From NCBI GenBank assembly GCA_964417895.1, contig CAYQJS010000072.1, forward strand, positions 1 to 19,435: a stretch of 19,435 bases of DNA, in the 5' to 3' direction. Position numbers and translations under genes: made by a program. Position 1 is the first letter of the stretch. Each line of letters begins with the position of its first letter. Positions 1-7,432 of the stretch are shown here, one piece after another. Below the pieces are notes generated by a model that worked only from the letters and a program-made list of their open reading frames with translations, ran no database searches and was not told the DNA's origin. This DNA comes from CAYQJS01 sp964417895. GTDB taxonomy: Bacteria; Chloroflexota; UBA6077; SHYK01.

Positions 1-55
1 TCGTGGTGAGCCTGTCGAACCACATGGGGCCCTTCGACAAGCTCAGGGTGAGCGG
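1..55. repeat. dispersed hairpin repeat (CTTCGACAAGCTCAGG family)
   Basis: This is an imperfect inverted repeat: GAGCCTGTCGAA at 8-19 pairs with TTCGACAAGCTC at 33-44 with one mismatch. The same family returns at 17977-18065 and 19276-19435. No coding potential is seen. It is cut by the window start. Confidence 0.8.
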
Positions 56-78
56 ATCCGAGCAGCCTCCTAAAAGCA

Positions 79-111
79 TGAAGCGCCTCCCCTGCGGGGG
101 AGGCGCCTCAT
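79..111 (-). terminator. hairpin terminator of hsp20
   Basis: A perfect 10-bp GC-rich stem (83-92 with 97-106, loop TGCG) lies just past the hsp20 stop codon. It can be extended by ATGA/TCAT with one mismatch. On the minus strand it is followed by a short CTTTT run. Placement and shape fit a Rho-independent terminator, although the U-tract is short. Confidence 0.6.
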
Positions 112-124
112 GCGTCGGCTCGGC

Positions 125-610
125 CTAGCGAGAATTCCCGGTGATCTGGGGCGCAGACCCAGCGGTTATCGGGATCTTGCGCTCCTTGGCGTCCTCCGCC
201 TTCGGAAGCGTCAGCCGGACCAGGCCGTTCTCAAAATGGGCCTCGGCCGCATCACTCTTCACGCTCTTGGGCAGCGCCACCTGGCGATAGAAGCGGCCGT
301 AACGCCGCTCGTGGAGGTGGTAGTGCTCCTCGTCGGCGTCCTTCTCCGTCTGGGTCTCGCCCTTGATGGTGAGCACGTCGCCCTGGATCGTGATGTCGAT
401 GTCCTCGGGCCGGACGCCCGGAACCGCGGCGGTCACGACGAGATTGTCGCCGGTCTCGTGGAGATCCAGGGCCAGCGAACGGGTAGGCGTACCCTCGTCA
501 CGCCTGCGTCCGACCCATGGCCGCACCCAGGCGTCCTCGAAGAGCCGATCCATGGCCTGCCGCAAGCTCCACATCTCACCAAAAGGGTCCCACCGTACGA
601 GATTCGCCAT
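125..610 (-). CDS. Hsp20/alpha-crystallin family small heat shock protein
   Basis: This is a 161-residue ATP-independent holdase that would bind unfolding proteins in the cytoplasm and assemble into oligomers. The N-terminus MANLVRWDPF with LRQAMDRLFED is typical of bacterial class A sHSPs. The alpha-crystallin domain spans about residues 43-145 and includes GVRPEDIDITIQGDVLTIKG and the signature GLVRLTLPK near 129-137. The C-terminal I-x-I anchor is present as KIPIT. The start is fixed by an AAGGAGG ribosome binding site (complement of 618-624) 7 bp upstream. The gene is monocistronic, with its own promoter, an HspR-like palindrome and a terminator. Length and motifs are normal for the family. 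Confidence 0.95.
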   Translation of the reverse strand: MANLVRWDPFGEMWSLRQAMDRLFEDAWVRPWVGRRRDEGTPTRSLALDLHETGDNLVVTAAVPGVRPEDIDITIQGDVLTIKGETQTEKDADEEHYHLHERRYGRFYRQVALPKSVKSDAAEAHFENGLVRLTLPKAEDAKERKIPITAGSAPQITGNSR

Positions 611-628
611 CGCGATGCCTCCTTGTGC

Positions 629-651
629 CAGGGCTGGTTTCTCCAGCCCTG
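629..651 (-). promoter_or_regulatory. 5' leader hairpin of hsp20
   Basis: A perfect 9-bp inverted repeat (629-637 with 643-651, 5-nt loop) fills most of the predicted leader. It ends 4 nt before the AAGGAGG Shine-Dalgarno sequence. The ribosome site itself is not paired in this structure, so a 5'-stabilising or protein-binding stem is more likely than a classical thermometer. Confidence 0.5.
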
Positions 652-661
652 CTCTGGAGAC

Positions 662-690
662 ATGATAGCGTCTCTCATAGGATATGTCAA
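662..690 (-). promoter_or_regulatory. sigma70-type promoter of hsp20
   Basis: On the minus strand TTGACA (690-685) is followed after exactly 17 bp by TATCAT (667-662). This is a full-consensus -35 and a 5/6 -10. Transcription would start near 655, giving a leader of about 45 nt before the hsp20 ATG at 610. Confidence 0.8.
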
Positions 691-694
691 TAGA

Positions 695-715
695 CTTGAT
701 AGGAATAGAATCAAG
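695..715. promoter_or_regulatory. HAIR-like (HspR) operator candidate
   Basis: CTTGATA-N7-AATCAAG lies immediately upstream of the hsp20 -35 box. The known HspR site (HAIR) is CTTGAGT-N7-ACTCAAG. The architecture (7-7-7) is identical and 11 of the 14 half-site bases match. No hspR gene lies in the window, so the regulator is inferred. Confidence 0.5.
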
Positions 716-767
716 TAACAGTCGGATCGTGCAATAGCTATCCTGCGCCGCGCTCCGCCAACAACGC

Positions 768-2957
768 TCAAAGATGCTGCTGGAAATACTCGGCGATGCG
801 CGCCTCCATCAGGCGACGCCCCTCTTCACTCCGGGGCATGTGACGCTCGTTGGGATAGAGCAGAAAGTCAAAAGGCCGCCCAGCCGCCTGAAGCGCCGCC
901 ATGAGTCGGGCCGTATGGCGGAAGTGGACATTCTCGTCGATCATGCCGTGAATCAGGAGGAGCTTGCCCCGCAGCGACTCGGCGTGCGTCAGCGCCGACC
1001 CCGCGCGGTACCCTTCGGGGTTGGCCGCGGGTGTTCCCATGTAGCGCTCTGTGTAGTGGGTGTCGTAGCCATCCCAGTCCGTGACGGGGGCGCCGGCCAC
1101 CGCCACCCGGAACGTCTCGGGCGCCTTCAGCAGGCACATGACGGCCATGTAGCCTCCATAGCTCCAGCCGTAGATGCCGATCCTCGCGGGATCGACCAGG
1201 CCGCGCGCCGTCAGCCAGCGCACACCATCCACCTGGTCCTGCACCTCGATGGTGCCCATCTGCTGCCGAAGCGCTCCCTCGAAGGCCAGCCCGCGCCGCG
1301 CTGCCCCCCGGTTATCCAGCTTAAACACCAGGAAACCACGCGCTGTCAGGTACTGGGCGCGCAGATCGACCGTCACTCCCCACGTATCGGAAACCGTCTG
1401 CACGTGCGGCCCACCGTAGACGGAAATGATGGCAGGTGGGCGAGTGGTGGATCCGGCGGGCCGGTACATCGCCCCGTAGAGCCGTTCTCCGTCTCGGCTC
1501 TCGAGCTCCACGAGCTCCGGCGGGCGTAGCCCGGGCGCGATAGCCGTAGAGCTGGGGCCCCTGTACAGCGCAACCGTCGTTGTGTCGTCGACGGACCGCA
1601 CGACGACCCCAGGCGGCGCCGAGCGGTTCTCCCCCACCAGCGCGTAGCGGCTGCCGTCCGCGGCGAACGTTGCGCTGTGGTAGCCTGACTCGGGCGTGAG
1701 GCGCTCCCGACTCCCCCCGCCGAGGGGGACGCGATACAGGTGCCGCTCGAGAGGGCTCTCACGCCCGGCGAGGAAGTACGCCACGCGGCGCCCTTCGTCC
1801 ACATGCGCGAGGGCGTCAACCGGCCAGTCGCCGTCCGTGAGCTGCCGACTCTCCTGCCCCTCCGGCCCGTACAGGTACAGGTGACGGAAGCCCGAGCGCT
1901 CGGAAGACCAGGTGAATCCGGCGCCGTCCCCCAGAACACGCAGGTCGTTGTGGAGATTGATCCACGTGTCGGACTCCTCGACCAGCAGCCGTGTCCGCTC
2001 ACCGCTATCTGGAGCGTAGCGCCACAGCTCCAGCCGCCGCTGGTGGCGGGCCTCAAGCTGGACGTAGAGTCCGCCGTCGGGCCCCCACTCAACGCGAGCC
2101 AGGTAAACGTCGGTGTCGGACCCCAGGTCGAGCCAGCGCGTCGCGCCGTCGGCCAGGCCCAGCACCCCCAGCCGCACGCGCGCGTTCGCCCCGCCCGCGA
2201 AAGGATAGCGATGGTACTCGGCGCGCCACTCGCGCTCGCCCTGGTGAACAATGGGGAAGGCGGGGATGTGGCCTTCCTCCACCTGCGTATAGGCGACGGC
2301 ATGGCCGTCCGGGGCGATCCAGAAACCGGCGCTGCGCCCCATCTCTTCCTGTGCGATGAACTCAGCGAGTCCATTCGAGGTCGTTTCGGTGGCGTCGAAC
2401 GTCAGGCGGCGCGCTGCTCCGTCCTCGACGTCGACAACCCATAGTTCGCGGTCGCGGACGAAGACGACTCGGGTGCCGTCGCGCGTCAGCCGAGCATCGG
2501 CCGCTGGGCTTTCGGTCGGTGCAACGAGCCGGAGCCGCTCGCCGCGGCTCGACGTGACGTAGAGCTGCCCGTTGATGGGGACGAGCAGACGGTCCGCGTC
2601 CTTGGCCCAGCTGTAGTGGGTGATACCCCCCTCCCGGATGCGCTGCCGTTCTCGCCGCAACGCCTCGTCGGGATTCACGTTCTCGTCGGTCGTTCCACCA
2701 TCCGGCGCACTGGCGAGGATGCGTCGCTCGCCGCTCGCCACGTCGAGCGCCCACAGCTCGCGCCTGAGGTCGCCGCGCTCGCTGAACAAATATGTGAGGA
2801 GCCTTGCGTTTGGGGAGAAGGCGAGGCTCGCCGGCACGGCGGTGCCGGGTCGAGGGTAGTGGGCGACCGCGTCCAGTGTGAGGACTGAGGACTGCGTGGG
2901 GACTGAGGACTGAGGACTGAGGACTGAGGGCGCCCCCTCGTCGGACGCTCCCGTCAT
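768..2957 (-). CDS. S9 family peptidase, dipeptidyl-peptidase IV (DPP8/9-like)
   Basis: This 729-residue serine peptidase would release N-terminal dipeptides, often after proline, probably in the cytoplasm because no signal peptide is visible. A beta-propeller (about 40-480) contains the double-glutamate motif IAQEEMGR (E204-E205), which in DPP IV relatives anchors the substrate amino terminus; the QEE context resembles DPP8/9. The alpha/beta hydrolase domain carries GWSYGGY with Ser599, Asp674 in HGMIDENVHF and His706 in NERHMPR. The ATG overlaps the stop of the upstream four-helix-bundle gene (ATGA), suggesting translational coupling. Odd point: residues 11-27 (SVLSPQSSVPTQSSVL) are translated 7-bp repeats, so the ancestral start may differ. 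Confidence 0.93.
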   Translation of the reverse strand: MTGASDEGAPSVLSPQSSVPTQSSVLTLDAVAHYPRPGTAVPASLAFSPNARLLTYLFSERGDLRRELWALDVASGERRILASAPDGGTTDENVNPDEALRRERQRIREGGITHYSWAKDADRLLVPINGQLYVTSSRGERLRLVAPTESPAADARLTRDGTRVVFVRDRELWVVDVEDGAARRLTFDATETTSNGLAEFIAQEEMGRSAGFWIAPDGHAVAYTQVEEGHIPAFPIVHQGEREWRAEYHRYPFAGGANARVRLGVLGLADGATRWLDLGSDTDVYLARVEWGPDGGLYVQLEARHQRRLELWRYAPDSGERTRLLVEESDTWINLHNDLRVLGDGAGFTWSSERSGFRHLYLYGPEGQESRQLTDGDWPVDALAHVDEGRRVAYFLAGRESPLERHLYRVPLGGGSRERLTPESGYHSATFAADGSRYALVGENRSAPPGVVVRSVDDTTTVALYRGPSSTAIAPGLRPPELVELESRDGERLYGAMYRPAGSTTRPPAIISVYGGPHVQTVSDTWGVTVDLRAQYLTARGFLVFKLDNRGAARRGLAFEGALRQQMGTIEVQDQVDGVRWLTARGLVDPARIGIYGWSYGGYMAVMCLLKAPETFRVAVAGAPVTDWDGYDTHYTERYMGTPAANPEGYRAGSALTHAESLRGKLLLIHGMIDENVHFRHTARLMAALQAAGRPFDFLLYPNERHMPRSEEGRRLMEARIAEYFQQHL
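2879..2930. repeat. heptamer array (AGGACTG)n
   Basis: Tandem copies of the 7-bp unit AGGACTG with one interruption (GCGTGGG) lie inside the first codons of the S9 peptidase gene. The array is in inverted orientation to the arrays at 3348-3375 and 3459-3533 on the other side of the four-helix-bundle gene. Confidence 0.85.
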
Positions 2958-3337
2958 TTGTCCTGTCTCCCGTCCCTCTGCCGGGCAACGGCAGCGCGAA
3001 GCCCGCCGATGATGCGAGCCACCTCTTCCGCTTCAGCTAGGAGGCCCTGGAAGCGCGGAGGGTCGAGATACCCCGCATCCAGGGCGACGTATAGGTGCGA
3101 TCGAAGCTCAGCGCACGAAGCCTTCGCCGTAGAGAGAAACTGGTGGAACTCCGGACGGCCGCCCCGCTCGGAACCTTCCGCAATATTCGACATGATGGAT
3201 ACAGCCGATCGTTGGAGCTGGCGACAGAGGGCGAAATCAGAGGCAAGGCGATCGCTGCTAGTGAGAGAGTAAATCTGGCGCGTCAGTTCCCTCGCCTTTT
3301 GCCACGCGATCAGGTCTTCGAATCGCTGGACTCTCAT
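2954..3337 (-). CDS. four-helix bundle protein (23S rRNA IVP / S23 family)
   Basis: This is a small (127-residue) helical protein of the TIGR02436 type. The family was first seen inside 23S rRNA intervening sequences; its function is unknown. Hallmarks are FEDLIAWQKARELTRQIY at the start, QLQRSAVSIMSNIAEGSERG in the middle and EFHQFLSTAKASCAELRSHL after it. The ATG at 3337 is preferred because MRVQRFEDL is the usual family start. A GTG at 3367 is also open but would translate the heptamer repeat (LRTEDC). The stop overlaps the ATG of the S9 peptidase by 2 nt. The gene is not within rRNA here. It is bracketed by inverted heptamer arrays, which suggests it arrived as a repeat-bounded unit. Confidence 0.88.
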   Translation of the reverse strand: MRVQRFEDLIAWQKARELTRQIYSLTSSDRLASDFALCRQLQRSAVSIMSNIAEGSERGGRPEFHQFLSTAKASCAELRSHLYVALDAGYLDPPRFQGLLAEAEEVARIIGGLRAAVARQRDGRQDK

Positions 3338-3347
3338 ACGTGGCGCG

Positions 3348-3375
3348 CAGTCCTCAGTCCTGAGCACACAGTCCT
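3348..3375. repeat. heptamer repeat (CAGTCCT), short array
   Basis: CAGTCCTCAGTCCT, followed after a short break by CAGTCCT, lies directly upstream of the four-helix-bundle start. The unit is the reverse complement of the array at 2879-2930. Confidence 0.75.
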
Positions 3376-3401
3376 GTTGGGCCGTGCTTATAAGCCGTGC
3401 C

Positions 3402-3407
3402 TATAAT
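3402..3407 (+). promoter_or_regulatory. -10 box of a probable leaderless M14 peptidase promoter
   Basis: A perfect TATAAT ends 7 nt before the ATG at 3415, so transcription would start at or next to the start codon. No Shine-Dalgarno sequence precedes it. The -35 region is weak (TTGGGC at 3377 with 19-bp spacing). A candidate minus-strand promoter (TTCTAC-N17-TATAAG, -10 at 3392-3387) overlaps it. Confidence 0.45.
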
Positions 3408-3414
3408 ACGTAGA

Positions 3415-5349
3415 ATGAGCGGCCCGCCGAACGAACATCCCCGCGCTCGGTCACGGCGCTCAGTCCTCAGTCCGCAGTCCTCAGTCCTGACCGCTGCGTC
3501 CTCAGTCCTCCGTCCTCAGTCCTCCGTCCTCACGCGCGCCGAGCGCACCGACCACGGAGAGACGTCGCTCCACGTGGACGTGGTGCGATTCGTGCGCGCC
3601 GTGGCCCGCGGCGCCCCGGGGCTGGTCCGCGTCAGCTCGATGGGCGCGTCGGCCGAGGGGCGTGACATGCCCGTGGTCGTCCTCTCCGGCCATCATGCGT
3701 TCACCCCGGCGGCGGCTCGGCGGCTACGCAGGCCCATCATCATGGTCCAAGCGAACATCCACGCGGGCGAGGTCGAGGGCAAAGAGGCCCTCCTCGCCCT
3801 CATGCGCGACCTGGCGCTCGGCCCGCTGCGGCACCTCCTCGACGAGCTCACCCTGGTATGCATCCCTATCCTGAATCCCGACGGAAATGACCGCATCGCG
3901 CCGGAGAACCGCCAGCTCGATCTCGAGGCGCTGGAGGGGCAGATCAACCCTCCGGGCGGCGTCGGGACCCGCAACACGGGCGAGGGCTGGAACCTGAATC
4001 GCGACTACATGAAGCAGGAGGCCATCGAATCCAACCACCTCGCTCGCCTCTACGGGCGCTGGTGGCCGCACGTCTTTGTCGATTGCCACACGACGGATGG
4101 GTCCATCCACGCCTACGATCTGACCTACGACACCGCCCACACCCCGCTCAGCGGCCACCCGGGCCCTATCGAATACGTCCGGACCCGCCTGCTGCCCGCC
4201 GTATCCGAGACGGTGCAACGGGAGCACGCGCGACGCGGATACTTCTACGGGAACTACCGCGACCAGAACGATCCGGCCAGCGGCTGGGAGACCTACCCCG
4301 GCCTGCCGCGGTTCGGGAGCCACTATCGCGGGCTCACCGGCCGCCTCGACATCCTCCTGGAAACCTACTCGTACATTGACTTCCGGGCTCGAGTTGCGAC
4401 GATCCGAGCCTTTCTGTTGGAGATCTTCCGCTACGTGGCGGCGCACGCCGCCGAGGTGATGGCGGTGGCGGGGGAAGCCGAGCGCGACACGATTCAGCGG
4501 GGCCGGGACCCGCGGCCGGACGACATGGTCGGCATCAACTACGGCGTTGCGCGCCGCGACGAGGGCCGACTGGTCTTCGATTGGCCGGTGTACGTCCTGG
4601 AAGACACGACGATCGTCGCTTATGATCGTCCGTCAATCCGCGCCCGGAGGATCCCCGGGCGACGCATCGTCAGCTACCGTGCGCCCCACTACGCGCGCTT
4701 CATTCCTACCGTCTCGGTGCCACGACCGTACGCGTACCTGGTCGAGCCCCGGGCCATTGCTCTCAAACTGCGGCAGCACGGCATCACCGTCGCGGAGCTG
4801 GCGGAGGCAGCGGAGCTGGACGTCGAGGCGTACGTCGTGCTCGCGGCGGAAAAGACAACCAGTCCGGACATCTGCACGGGGATCGAGCGCTTCGAGACGG
4901 TGCTCAGCGTCCGCAAGGAGCGCCGCCGCGTGCGCTTCGAGCAGGGCACACTGGTCGTGCCCACGGCGCAGCGCCTGGGAAACCTGGTCGTCTACCTCCT
5001 AGAGCCAGAGAGCGACGATGGCCTGGCTCGCTGGGAGTTCTTCGACGAACATGTCCAGGTGGGTGGCCTGTTCCCCGTGTATCGGATCGCGCGTTCCGAC
5101 TTCCGAGTTCCGAGTTCCACGTTGCGAAAGCTGAGAGCTCAGAACCCGGAACCCGGAACCCGGAACCCGGAACTAGCCATGGGTATCGAAATGCTTCGTG
5201 GTTTTGGCGCCGGTCACCCCCCATCTCCCGCCTTCCCCAGCGGGCGGGGGAGGAGCCTGGCTTACCCCCTCCCCCCTTGCGGGGGAGGGTTGAGGTGGGG
5301 GGTTGCCGCGCAGGGCAGTTCTACGATCCTTCAGCGTGGACCTGCTTAG
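3415..5349 (+). CDS. M14 family zinc carboxypeptidase
   Basis: This 644-residue metallopeptidase would remove C-terminal residues from peptides. Numbered from the ATG at 3415, the zinc ligands are His116 and Glu119 in NIHAGEVEGKE and His225 in FVDCHTTDGS. Substrate-site residues appear in NPDGNDR and NLNRDY, and the catalytic Glu316 is in ILLETYSYID. No signal peptide is evident. A GTG at 3397 is also in frame, but the perfect TATAAT sits inside that extension. Both ends are odd. Residues about 16-41 are translated 7-bp repeats. The last 70 or so residues run through two more heptamer arrays (NPEPGTRNPE) and a C-rich hairpin repeat, so the ancestral stop seems lost. The stop lies 2 nt before selB. 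Confidence 0.9.
   Translation: MSGPPNEHPRARSRRSVLSPQSSVLTAASSVLRPQSSVLTRAERTDHGETSLHVDVVRFVRAVARGAPGLVRVSSMGASAEGRDMPVVVLSGHHAFTPAAARRLRRPIIMVQANIHAGEVEGKEALLALMRDLALGPLRHLLDELTLVCIPILNPDGNDRIAPENRQLDLEALEGQINPPGGVGTRNTGEGWNLNRDYMKQEAIESNHLARLYGRWWPHVFVDCHTTDGSIHAYDLTYDTAHTPLSGHPGPIEYVRTRLLPAVSETVQREHARRGYFYGNYRDQNDPASGWETYPGLPRFGSHYRGLTGRLDILLETYSYIDFRARVATIRAFLLEIFRYVAAHAAEVMAVAGEAERDTIQRGRDPRPDDMVGINYGVARRDEGRLVFDWPVYVLEDTTIVAYDRPSIRARRIPGRRIVSYRAPHYARFIPTVSVPRPYAYLVEPRAIALKLRQHGITVAELAEAAELDVEAYVVLAAEKTTSPDICTGIERFETVLSVRKERRRVRFEQGTLVVPTAQRLGNLVVYLLEPESDDGLARWEFFDEHVQVGGLFPVYRIARSDFRVPSSTLRKLRAQNPEPGTRNPELAMGIEMLRGFGAGHPPSPAFPSGRGRSLAYPLPPCGGGLRWGVAAQGSSTILQRGPA
3459..3533. repeat. heptamer array (CAGTCCT)n
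   Basis: There are about nine imperfect CAGTCCT units with CCGTCCT and CCGCAGTCC variants, inside the first codons of the M14 peptidase gene. The array encodes SVLSPQSSVL-like peptides, the same peptide found at the S9 peptidase N-terminus. Confidence 0.85.
5093..5173. repeat. inverted pair of heptamer arrays (GTTCCGA)n / (GAACCCG)n
   Basis: Four GTTCCGA-type units (5093-5120) face four perfect GAACCCG units plus GAAC (5142-5173) across a short spacer containing AGCTGAGAGCT. Reversed, the second unit is GTTCCGG, so the two arrays could fold on each other. They lie in frame within the 3' end of the M14 gene. Confidence 0.85.
5216..5302. repeat. C-rich/G-rich dispersed hairpin repeat
   Basis: CCCTCCCCCC-TTGC-GGGGGAGGG forms a strong stem around 5269-5290, with a second C-rich/G-rich pair just upstream. 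Related sequence occurs at 12572-12612 and 18112-18189. It is translated as the tail of the M14 protein. Confidence 0.7.
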
Positions 5350-5351
5350 GC

Positions 5352-7244
5352 ATGCGCGTCGTTGGGACCGCCGGCCACGTGGACCACGGGAAATCCACGC
5401 TGATCCACGCGCTGACCGGGATCGATCCCGACCGCCTCCGGGAGGAGAAGGAGCGGGGGATGACCATCGACCTGGGTTTCGCCTGGCTGCGGCTCCCCAG
5501 CGGCCAGGAGGTCAGCATCGTCGACGTGCCGGGCCACGAGCGCTTCATCAAGAACATGCTCGCCGGGGTGGGGGGCATCGACATCGCGCTGCTCGTGGTC
5601 GCCGCCGACGAGGGAGTCATGCCCCAGACGCGCGAACACCTCGCGATCCTGGATCTGCTCGCCATCGACGCGGGGGTCGTGGCCGTCACCAAGCGGGATC
5701 TAGTCGATGACGAGTGGTTGGAGCTGGTGAAGGCTGAGGTCGAGGAGACCCTGGCGCCCACCACGCTGGCCGCGGCGCCGATCCTGGCGGTCTCGTCGAC
5801 GACCGGCACCGGCCTCCCGGAACTGCTGGCCGAGCTGGACCTCCTGCTCGCGGCCGAGCGCCGGCGCCGCCAGACCGGCTGGCCGCGCCTGCCGGTCGAT
5901 CGGGTCTTCACCATGTCGGGCTTCGGCACCGTCGTGACGGGAACGCTCATCGACGGCGAGCTCCGCTTGGGACAGGAGGCCGAGCTGCAGCCTTCCGGGC
6001 GGCGGGCCCGCGTGCGGGGCTTGCAGTCCCATCGGAAACGGGTGGACGTGGCGCCCGCCGGCACGCGCGTCGCTGTCAACCTATCGGGCATCGGCACCGA
6101 CGAGGTCGAGCGGGGCGAAGTCCTGACATCCCCGGGCTGGCTGAGGCCCACGCGCGCGTTGGACGTGCGCCTGCGAGTCGTGGCCGATGCGCCAAAGCCC
6201 CTGGCGCACAACGCGCAGGTCACGTTTCACACGGGAGCGGCCGAGGCGCTGGGGCGCGTGGCCCTGCTGGACCACCAGGAACTGGTCCCGGGGGAGACGG
6301 GCATAGCGCAGGTCCGGCTCGACCGACCGGTGGCAGCGGTGAAGGGCGATCTCTTCATCGTCCGGCTACCCTCCCCCAGCATGACGGTGGGGGGCGGCGT
6401 CGTCGTCGACGACCACCCCAAACGGCATCGGCGCTTCCAGGAACGGGTTCTTGCTCAACTCGACGTGTTGGAGCGGGGGGCCCCCGACGAAGTGCTGGTG
6501 CAGACGCTGCAGGCCAGGGAGCCCGCTGATCTGAGCGAGCTGGCGAAACGCTCGGCCAGGACGGTCGCCGAGGCCGAGTCCCTCGTCCGCGGCCTCGTCG
6601 AGCGGGGCGCCGTGATCGCTCTGGACGGCGCGAGCCCGCTCACGCCGGGGACGTTGCTGATCTCTGCGCAGGGCTGGGACCGCGTGACCACGGCGGCCAC
6701 CGCCGACCTGGGCGCATACCACCGGCAGCGCCACTTGCGGCGCGGCATGCCGCGCGAGGAGCTGCGCAAGCGGCTGAATCTCGACGCCCGGGGCTTCGCC
6801 CGTGTGGAGCGAGAGCTGCTCGCCCGCGGGACGGTCGCAGGGGACGGGCCCTTCATGCGGCTGCCCGACTATCGCGTCGTGCTCTCCGCCGACGAGGAAG
6901 CGCTCGTGCAGAGGCTCAGTACTGCCCTCACCGGGGCGGGTGCCTCGCCGCCGAGCCGAGTCGAGCTACGCCAGCAGCACGGCGCCTCCGATGAGCTGAT
7001 GGAGGCCCTCATCGACGACGGGACCCTGGTCGCCGTGGGGACCGACCTCGTATACGTCCGCCCAACGTACGACGCCATCGTGGCTCAGATCGAGCGCTTG
7101 ATCCGTGAGTCGGGCTCGGTCACCGTCGCTCAGGTGCGCGACGCCCTGGACACCAGCCGCAAGTATGCGCTTGCGCTGCTGGAGCACCTGGACGAGCGGA
7201 GGGTGACGCGGCGCATCGGCGACGAGCGGGTGCTAGCCTCGTAG
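5352..7244 (+). CDS. selB: selenocysteine-specific translation elongation factor SelB
   Basis: This 630-residue GTPase delivers Sec-tRNA to ribosomes paused at a UGA followed by a SECIS element. The start MRVVGTAGHVDHGKST is canonical. G1 is GHVDHGKS (8-15), the switch I threonine is in RGMTIDLGF (T38), G3 is DVPGH (58-62) and G4 is TKRD (113-116). EF-Tu-like domains II and III follow, with FTMSGFGTVVTGT. The C-terminal third is winged-helix-like (for example REELRKRLN and VTVAQVRDALDTSRKYALALLEHL), which distinguishes SelB from EF-Tu. Length is close to the E. coli protein. No selA, selD or selC lies in the window. The Shine-Dalgarno sequence is weak (TTAGGC), and the start is 2 nt after the M14 stop. 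Confidence 0.95.
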   Translation: MRVVGTAGHVDHGKSTLIHALTGIDPDRLREEKERGMTIDLGFAWLRLPSGQEVSIVDVPGHERFIKNMLAGVGGIDIALLVVAADEGVMPQTREHLAILDLLAIDAGVVAVTKRDLVDDEWLELVKAEVEETLAPTTLAAAPILAVSSTTGTGLPELLAELDLLLAAERRRRQTGWPRLPVDRVFTMSGFGTVVTGTLIDGELRLGQEAELQPSGRRARVRGLQSHRKRVDVAPAGTRVAVNLSGIGTDEVERGEVLTSPGWLRPTRALDVRLRVVADAPKPLAHNAQVTFHTGAAEALGRVALLDHQELVPGETGIAQVRLDRPVAAVKGDLFIVRLPSPSMTVGGGVVVDDHPKRHRRFQERVLAQLDVLERGAPDEVLVQTLQAREPADLSELAKRSARTVAEAESLVRGLVERGAVIALDGASPLTPGTLLISAQGWDRVTTAATADLGAYHRQRHLRRGMPREELRKRLNLDARGFARVERELLARGTVAGDGPFMRLPDYRVVLSADEEALVQRLSTALTGAGASPPSRVELRQQHGASDELMEALIDDGTLVAVGTDLVYVRPTYDAIVAQIERLIRESGSVTVAQVRDALDTSRKYALALLEHLDERRVTRRIGDERVLAS

Positions 7245-7252
7245 CCTGAGAG

Positions 7253-7360
7253 CTGTCATGCTGAGCCGAAGGCGAAGCATCTGGGGTAGCATCCGAGCGT
7301 TGATCCACAGGCCGACACTCTCGCCGCCCCCAGACCCTTCGCTGGCGCTCAGGGTGACAG
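7253..7360. repeat. dispersed hairpin repeat (GTCATGCTGAGC...GCTCAGGGTGAC), copy 1
   Basis: CTGTCATGCTGAGC at 7253 is partnered by GCGCTCAGGGTGACAG ending at 7360. Internal AGCATCTGGGG and CCCCAGACCCTTCGC arms also pair. It sits between the converging selB and Uma2 genes and could end both transcripts. It has no coding content. Confidence 0.8.
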
Positions 7361-7365
7361 GTCGT

Positions 7366-7427
7366 GTCATGCTGAGCCGCAGGTGAAGCATCTCCCGGGA
7401 GACCCTTCGCTGCGGTTCAGGGTGACA
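7366..7427. repeat. dispersed hairpin repeat, copy 2
   Basis: TGTCATGCTGAGCCGCAGG opens the element and TTCAGGGTGACA closes it. It is a shorter copy of the element just upstream, ending 6 bp before the Uma2 stop codon. Confidence 0.8.
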
Positions 7428-7432
7428 ATTCC

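Noticed and set aside
774..1529. A 251-codon plus-strand frame over the S9 peptidase
   Set aside because: It is antisense to a gene with a full catalytic triad, has no family motif, and its residue usage matches a complementary shadow.
7245..7432. selC (tRNA-Sec) next to selB
   Set aside because: The sequence consists of hairpin repeats found elsewhere in the window. No cloverleaf or UCA anticodon arm could be drawn.
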